NCBI GenBank assembly: GCA_027023115.1
Contig: JALVWZ010000197.1
Span: 1-10,972 of the forward strand
Origin: Thermaceae bacterium
GTDB taxonomy: Bacteria; Deinococcota; Deinococci; Deinococcales; Marinithermaceae
Reading direction: 5' to 3'
DNA: 10,972 nt
Position 1 is the stretch's first letter, and every line of letters begins with the position of its first letter. This document shows positions 6,699 through 10,972 of the stretch, piece by piece. The notes beneath the pieces were generated by a model that did no database searches, had not been told where the DNA came from, and saw only the letters and a list, made by a program, of their open reading frames with translations. A program made the translations under genes and the position numbers.

Positions 6699-8336
6699 TT
6701 AGCTGTCCTTTTCGATGCGGTTGCGGCCGTTTTGTTTTGCTCTGCGGAGGGCCTCGTCGGCCCGCTCGATCCATTCTTCGATCACTTTCACGCTGTCGGG
6801 GGTGCGACCTCCCGCCATCCCTACGGAGACCGAAATCGTTTTATCAACCCCCGAAACACGTACTTTGCCAATACGTTGCCGGACGCGCTCGAATACCTGT
6901 TCTGCCTGGTCCAGGTTGCTGTCGGCTACCAGAACCAAGAACTCTTCGCCTCCCCAACGGATGGCCAAGTCGTCATCACGAAGATTTTTCTGCAGGACAT
7001 CGGCTATTTTTTGCAGCAGGGCGTCGCCAGCCGCATGGCCTATCTTGTCGTTGACCGCCTTGAAGTGGTCTATGTCGAGCATGGCTACGGTGATGGGCCA
7101 ACGGTTTTGTTTGGCCTGTTCTACGGCGTAATGCACGTTTATTTTGAAGCCGCGGCGGTTGAGGAGGCCGGTGAGAGGGTCGGTCTGGGCCTTGGAGCGC
7201 CAGTCGAGCGTGTGGATTACCTCGCGCAACCGCTGCGAAGCCAGCGCCGCCATTGCTTCCAGAAGTCTCAGGCAGCTTTCGTGGTCGTATAGGTACACCC
7301 GACCCAGTACCAAGTCGCGGTCGCGCAGAGTAATGCCAAAACCGGTGCGCTCGCCTATGGTCAGGTCGTCGAACACGGCCAGGCGTACTCCGGCGACGTT
7401 GTCACAGCCTTGCTTGAATAGCTTGTAGATCTCCAGCGCGATGCTTTCGGGAGTGGGGTTTTCTTGTTTCCAAAGAAAGGTCGTCAGCTGGCTGAGAATG
7501 CCGCCCCAGCGCGCTAGATTCCGTTCGGAGCGGCGCTTGAAAAGGTACAAGGGCATGAAGACGGAAAGTGGGCCGACCAGCGAGGCAACCCCGGCCAGCC
7601 AGGTTTTCCACGTTGGGTATGGGATGCTGGGGCTGGAAAGGCACCATTGGTTGAGTATCAACATCCAAATGGTCATGAAGTTGACGGCTACCAGGCTGAG
7701 GTGGGTTAGCGAAACGGGCCGCCCGTTAGTTTCCAACTCCAAACCAGATACCAAGAGCCATTGGGCCGCCGTCCATGCGAATGCGCCCATGACTATGGAA
7801 GAATTGCTATGTATGGGGGTCATCGAGAACCAGACCGAAACGGCGGCGCCAAAGAAGATAAGCACCGGAATCCAAATAGAACGTCCTTCGGGCGCTTCTC
7901 CCAGAGCCAAAGCGTACCAAAGCGGCAGGGCGTAATAGAAAAGCACCAGCTCGAGAGCAAAGATGATAGTCAACGGTATCTTGTCGGCGGTATAAGGCAG
8001 GGCCATCAGATATGCGCCAACGGGAAAGATTGCCAGGGCATAGAGCCAAATTGGGAACCTGCTGGGCCTTGGCAAGGACCCCACCAAAAGGATGAAAGAG
8101 GCATACCCCAAGAACAAGGGAACCCATAGATAATTGTGTAGTTTTGAATATTCCGGAAAACAAGTGCCGATAAAGTAAAACAAGCCACCAATTCCCCAAA
8201 AGAAGAGTCCGCCTACGGCAAGGTTGCTTAGCGGACCGAGCTTGGTGGCCTTCCATATAATCCATAAGGAAGCACTCATACCGACCACAAGGAGGGTATA
8301 GGTAACCACAGGGTCAATGGCGACAACGCTATTCAT
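6699..8336 (-). CDS. Membrane-anchored diguanylate cyclase (GGDEF domain)
   Basis: A 545-residue protein. Residues 9-265 contain eight or nine hydrophobic membrane spans and resemble an integral-membrane sensor; I do not recognise the family. A linker/coupling region (about 266-375) includes a segment that could be a degenerate GAF-like fold ending in a helix. The C-terminal GGDEF domain (about 378-542) starts with DPLTGLLNRRGF (386-397), has the metal-binding strand MLDIDHFKAVND (419-430) and the active-site motif GGEEF (462-466). An RxxD inhibitory site (R453-D456) lies five residues before it, so it is probably an active enzyme making c-di-GMP from two GTP with product inhibition. The ATG lies 5 nt inside the end of the upstream ATPase gene (8-bp overlap), pointing to coupled translation; its own ribosome binding site is weak. 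The membrane half is visibly lower in GC than the neighbours (23 of 60 bases at 8101-8160). Confidence 0.93.
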   Translation of the reverse strand: MNSVVAIDPVVTYTLLVVGMSASLWIIWKATKLGPLSNLAVGGLFFWGIGGLFYFIGTCFPEYSKLHNYLWVPLFLGYASFILLVGSLPRPSRFPIWLYALAIFPVGAYLMALPYTADKIPLTIIFALELVLFYYALPLWYALALGEAPEGRSIWIPVLIFFGAAVSVWFSMTPIHSNSSIVMGAFAWTAAQWLLVSGLELETNGRPVSLTHLSLVAVNFMTIWMLILNQWCLSSPSIPYPTWKTWLAGVASLVGPLSVFMPLYLFKRRSERNLARWGGILSQLTTFLWKQENPTPESIALEIYKLFKQGCDNVAGVRLAVFDDLTIGERTGFGITLRDRDLVLGRVYLYDHESCLRLLEAMAALASQRLREVIHTLDWRSKAQTDPLTGLLNRRGFKINVHYAVEQAKQNRWPITVAMLDIDHFKAVNDKIGHAAGDALLQKIADVLQKNLRDDDLAIRWGGEEFLVLVADSNLDQAEQVFERVRQRIGKVRVSGVDKTISVSVGMAGGRTPDSVKVIEEWIERADEALRRAKQNGRNRIEKDS

Positions 8337-10032
8337 CGTTCTTCAAGGCAGCAGAGGGTTGCCGCAAGCGCAGCTTGCGAAGGCGGTTAATGACCGCTGC
8401 CAACTCGAAGCGGCGGGGGCGGGCCAGCTCCGGGGAGGCCTCGAGGGCGTAGAGGCCGTTGGTGTCCACGTCTTCCTCTAGTTTATCCATCAGCCGGCAC
8501 AGGCTGGTGCGGCCGTCGGCGTAGCGGCGGGCGCGTTTGAGGAGGGCGCCGACGGCGCGGAGCTGGCTGGGGCTCACCAGCTGCTCCAGGCCGTCCGTGT
8601 TCACCGCCTGACCGCCAAAGACCAGCTCGCGCAGGCCGCGCACGCTCACCTTCTCGCGGCCGCGGCGGCGGGCGTCGAAAGAAGCCGCCAGCGGGTAGCG
8701 GTCACGCGGGCGTGCGGGGGCGGCGGGCTCGCCGGTGCGCGACAGCGGCAGTTCGGCGACTATCGCGCGGGCGCGTTCAGTGGCGTCCATCACCCGGTAT
8801 TCCTCCAGCAGCAGGACCAGATCGGCCACGTCCAGGTAGTCGCCGCTGCCGCCGGTGACGAGAATGGTCGAAACGCCGGCGCGCTCGTAAAGTTCGCGAG
8901 CGTGGTCGATGAGGGGAACGATCGTTTCGCGCTCTACCAGCCTTTGCATGCGGGCGTCGCGGACCAGCATGTTGGTGGCGGCGGTGTCTTCGTCGATCAA
9001 AATAGCGCCGGCGCCCACCTCCAGCGCCTCCATGATCGCCGCCGCCAGGCTGGTCGAGCCGGAGGCGTCGGCGGTGGTGAAAAACTCGGTGTCGGCTCCG
9101 AGCGGCAGGTCGTGAATGAAGGGCGTCAGGTAGACGCCGGTGACCGCGCGGCCGTCTTCGCTGCGCAGCTTGACGGCGTCGCTGCGGGTTACCACCCACT
9201 CGCGGCCGTCGTCGGGTACGTGGGGGTATACGCCAAGTTCGATGGCCTCGAGCAGGGTCGTCTTGCCGTGAAAGCCGCCGCCGCTGATGACGGTTACCCC
9301 GGCGGGTAACCCCATGCCGCTGACTGGGCCGTGGTGCAAGGTTTCCAGCGTTACCCGCAAGCCGGCCGGGCTCGCGAAAGGAACCGCGTTTGCCAGCGGT
9401 CTGGCCGATACTCCCGACTCGCGCGGCAGTATGCTGCCGTCGGCTACGAACGCCACCAGACCGCTCTCTTTGAGCTGGTCTTGCAGGTGGGCGTGGTCTT
9501 CGGTCAGATAGGCCCACTCGCGCGCTACGCTATGTGGCAGGTTGCTCCAGTAGACCGCGTTCAGAGCCTGCGGCAGCACTTCTCCCATGAGCCGCGCCGC
9601 CGCCTTGCCGAGTACGGTGCGCCCCCGCGCCGGCATGCCCACGCGGAAACGCAGTGAGAGGTAGTTTTCACCTATATCGGCGGCGCTGCGCTCCAAGATC
9701 TCGGCACCGCCGGCGTCTACGAAGATCTCGCAGGAGCGGCCGCTGCCCACGCCCGGGCAGGCCTCCACCGCCCCGGCGAAGACGCGCAGGAGGTAGTCGA
9801 GCAGGCCCTTCTTGCGGGCCCGGTTGGACCACAGCTCGGCGGGAATGCCGTGGGTCTCGCGGGCCACCCGCAGGCAGACCAGCGAGGGGGTGGCGAAGGG
9901 GTCGGGCTGAACGTGGTCGATTATCAGCGCAAAGCCCGGCCCCATCCAGGTGCCCTTGATCTGCTTGTAGGCGCCATAACTGCGGCCGTCGAGCGACTCG
10001 AGCAAATCGGTAAGGGCGCGCAGGTCGTTCAC
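8329..10032 (-). CDS. ABC-class ATPase of unknown function (COG3044-type)
   Basis: A 567-residue cytoplasmic ATPase of the soluble 'predicted ATPase of the ABC class' family. The N-terminus reads LDGRSYGAYKQIKGTW (14-29) and IIDHVQPDPFATPS (37-50), both typical of the family. Then come a Walker A loop GGGFHGKTTL (251-260), an ABC-signature-like ADASGSTSLAAAI (321-333), and a Walker B region ILIDEDTAATNMLVRDA (344-360) characteristic of this group. No membrane spans are present, so it is not a transporter subunit by itself. Its cellular role is not established to my knowledge. I chose the GTG at 10032-10030 because family similarity begins there. The open frame continues to 10620, but that part is the antisense of trmL. 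It has a TANNNT box 7 nt before the GTG and little Shine-Dalgarno signal. Its stop overlaps the start of the GGDEF gene, so the two form an operon. Confidence 0.88.
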   Translation of the reverse strand: MNDLRALTDLLESLDGRSYGAYKQIKGTWMGPGFALIIDHVQPDPFATPSLVCLRVARETHGIPAELWSNRARKKGLLDYLLRVFAGAVEACPGVGSGRSCEIFVDAGGAEILERSAADIGENYLSLRFRVGMPARGRTVLGKAAARLMGEVLPQALNAVYWSNLPHSVAREWAYLTEDHAHLQDQLKESGLVAFVADGSILPRESGVSARPLANAVPFASPAGLRVTLETLHHGPVSGMGLPAGVTVISGGGFHGKTTLLEAIELGVYPHVPDDGREWVVTRSDAVKLRSEDGRAVTGVYLTPFIHDLPLGADTEFFTTADASGSTSLAAAIMEALEVGAGAILIDEDTAATNMLVRDARMQRLVERETIVPLIDHARELYERAGVSTILVTGGSGDYLDVADLVLLLEEYRVMDATERARAIVAELPLSRTGEPAAPARPRDRYPLAASFDARRRGREKVSVRGLRELVFGGQAVNTDGLEQLVSPSQLRAVGALLKRARRYADGRTSLCRLMDKLEEDVDTNGLYALEASPELARPRRFELAAVINRLRKLRLRQPSAALKNDE

Positions 10033-10039
10033 AACCGCC

Positions 10040-10045
10040 AGTTTA
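10040..10045 (-). promoter_or_regulatory. Possible leaderless-type -10 box (TAAACT) for the ATPase gene
   Basis: On the minus strand TAAACT is followed by 7 nt and then the GTG start at 10032. This is the same geometry as at the Rad52/DdrA-like gene in this window. No good -35 is seen, and the box lies in the 33-nt gap shared with the divergent trmL. Confidence 0.4.
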
Positions 10046-10065
10046 CCCCGTGGCAGAATGAGGCC

Positions 10066-10518
10066 GTGCCGCGAATAGTCCTCTACCAGCCCGAGATACC
10101 GCAGAACACCGGCAACATCGCCCGCACGGCCGCCGCCACCGCCAGCGAGTTGCACCTGGTGCGTCCCTTTGGATTCCGTTGGGGCGACTCGCGCCTGAAG
10201 CGCGCGGGCCTGGACTACTGGCCGCACGTACACGTGGTGTTGCACGACTCTTGGCAGGCTTTCCTCGAGGCCCTTCCGGAAGGCGCGCGCGTCTGGGCCT
10301 TTTCCACGAAGGCCCGGCGGACGCTGTACGAGGCCCGGCTGGGCTCCCAGGACTTTCTGCTCTTCGGCCCCGAGACCCGGGGGCTGCCCGCCGAGGTGCT
10401 GGAACGTTATCCAGCACTGCGCATACCCATGCCCGGGCCGGTGCGCTCCCTCAATCTGGCGGTGAGCGTAGCAGTGGCGGTATACGAAGTGCTGCGGCAG
10501 AACGAGATACTGGGTTGA
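10066..10518 (+). CDS. trmL: tRNA (cytidine/uridine(34)-2'-O)-methyltransferase TrmL
   Basis: A 150-residue SPOUT-class methyltransferase close to the usual TrmL length (about 155). It transfers a methyl group from S-adenosylmethionine to the 2'-OH of the wobble nucleotide of certain leucine tRNAs, supporting accurate decoding. The motifs appear in order: PEIPQNTGNIAR (9-20), LLFGPETRGLP (98-108), and the knot-forming C-terminal segment MPGPVRSLNLAVSVAVAVYE (122-141). The GTG at 10066 is chosen because the product then starts MPRIVLYQPEIPQNTG, as in homologues. Upstream in-frame codons lie antisense to the ATPase gene. The purine stretch GAGG is only 2 nt from the GTG, too close for a normal ribosome binding site, and CAGAAT (10054-10059) sits where a leaderless -10 would be, but it is a poor match. 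It is divergent from the ATPase gene. Confidence 0.93.
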   Translation: MPRIVLYQPEIPQNTGNIARTAAATASELHLVRPFGFRWGDSRLKRAGLDYWPHVHVVLHDSWQAFLEALPEGARVWAFSTKARRTLYEARLGSQDFLLFGPETRGLPAEVLERYPALRIPMPGPVRSLNLAVSVAVAVYEVLRQNEILG

Positions 10519-10543
10519 AAACAGAGAAGTATTGATGTAGAAT
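10515..10543 (+). promoter_or_regulatory. Promoter of the secreted-protein gene
   Basis: TTGAAA (10515-10520), 17 nt, TAGAAT (10538-10543) is close to consensus. The -35 overlaps the trmL stop codon. The start of transcription near 10550 leaves a leader of about 20 nt that carries the ribosome binding site GGGGAGGTG (10558-10566). Confidence 0.7.
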
Positions 10544-10570
10544 GGAACGAACCCAAAGGGGAGGTGTTCC

Positions 10571-10972
10571 GTGCGAAGGTCGTTACTGTTGATCGGGTTG
10601 CTGCTTGTTTTAGCGGCCAAGGCTCAGCCGACGGTGGTCGTTTCTACGCAGCCGGCGGGGAGTTACGTCTTCCAAAGCGCCAGCAAGTTTGGCTTGCGGG
10701 TCGAGGTCTGGCAGGGCGGGGCGCTGCTCTACCAAACCCTCGACCGCGTCAGGGGAGAGGCCCGCTTGCGGTTCGAGGGTGGGGCCGTGGGCGCCGCTGA
10801 GCTGGCGTTCAAAACGGTCAGCGGACCGGCGGCGGACTCGCCGGAGGTGCTGACGGTTGAGCGTACGGCTGGCGGGGGCGGTATGGCCGTGCAGGCTGAC
10901 CGCCCGCTCACGGGCGAAACCGAGGTTTTGGGCTACAGCGCGGTGCGTTTGCGGGCGCGGGTGACGGCCGCC
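10571..10972 (+). CDS. Secreted hypothetical protein (partial, N-terminal 134 codons)
   Basis: An open frame from the GTG at 10571 to the window end (134 codons, no stop) encodes MRRSLLLIGLLLVLAAKAQP, a classical signal peptide with likely cleavage after AKA (residues 15-17). The exported part is rich in short beta-strand-like stretches (for example VVVSTQPAGSYVF and LRVEVWQGGALLYQTL) and has no recognisable catalytic motif; an extracytoplasmic beta-sandwich is plausible. The start is supported by GGAGG 6 nt upstream and by the promoter at 10515-10543. I do not recognise the family, and the C-terminus is missing from the window. Confidence 0.8.
   Translation, partial: MRRSLLLIGLLLVLAAKAQPTVVVSTQPAGSYVFQSASKFGLRVEVWQGGALLYQTLDRVRGEARLRFEGGAVGAAELAFKTVSGPAADSPEVLTVERTAGGGGMAVQADRPLTGETEVLGYSAVRLRARVTAA

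Noticed and set aside
6678..7292. 204-codon open frame antisense to the GGDEF domain
   Set aside because: The minus strand carries intact GGDEF motifs over the same bases; the plus frame shows no motif.
9850..10065. 72-codon upstream extension of the trmL frame
   Set aside because: It lies antisense to the ATPase gene start, and TrmL homologues begin at the MPRIVLYQPEIPQNTG position.
10033..10620. N-terminal extension of the ATPase reading frame by 196 codons
   Set aside because: It runs antisense through trmL, has repetitive Gly/Arg/Pro-rich composition without domain similarity, and family similarity begins at the GTG at 10032.
10564..10800. 78-codon plus-strand frame starting at 10564
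   Set aside because: It is a shifted frame of the secreted-protein gene; the frame from 10571 has the better ribosome binding site spacing, a signal peptide, and stays open to the window end.

Overview
The window looks like chromosomal DNA from a high-GC bacterium, most likely of the Deinococcota (Thermus/Oceanithermus/Truepera side). The reasons are high GC, a protein resembling the Rad52-like DdrA repair proteins of that phylum, a possible CarD-type gene start at the left edge, and start sites preceded by a TANNNT box at leaderless spacing. The phylum call is inference; the individual gene calls do not depend on it. I see no phage, transposon, CRISPR array or toxin-antitoxin module, and the region reads as ordinary housekeeping and regulatory chromosome.

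Left part (1-1330, minus strand): a compact cluster of a Rad52/DdrA-like protein, a metallophosphoesterase starting 1 nt after it, and the first codons of a possible CarD-like gene running off the left edge. An AT-rich divergent intergenic stretch (1322-1427) separates this cluster from a plus-strand lipoprotein (1428-3335). The lipoprotein has two Ig-like repeats and seven SBBP-type beta-propeller repeats.

Middle (3336-6698): a hairpin, then a self-contained tRNA-Ala(CGC) cassette with promoter, tRNA with encoded CCA, and a strong terminator. The terminator can also serve the convergent glpKD operon. That operon (minus strand, 6647 to 3550) encodes glycerol kinase and FAD-dependent glycerol-3-phosphate dehydrogenase. 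Together they convert glycerol to glycerol-3-phosphate and then dihydroxyacetone phosphate, feeding electrons to the quinone pool. The two genes share an ATGA stop/start overlap.

Right part (6699-10972): a membrane-anchored GGDEF diguanylate cyclase overlaps by 8 bp the end of an uncharacterised ABC-class ATPase (COG3044-type), both on the minus strand. Divergently, 33 nt away, lies trmL (tRNA wobble-nucleotide 2'-O-methyltransferase). It is followed by a well-formed promoter and the start of a secreted protein that runs off the right edge.

The parts most worth following up are the diverged DdrA-like protein, the overlapping ATPase/diguanylate cyclase pair, and the repeated leaderless-type start architecture. 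I did not find evidence for a wholly new system.
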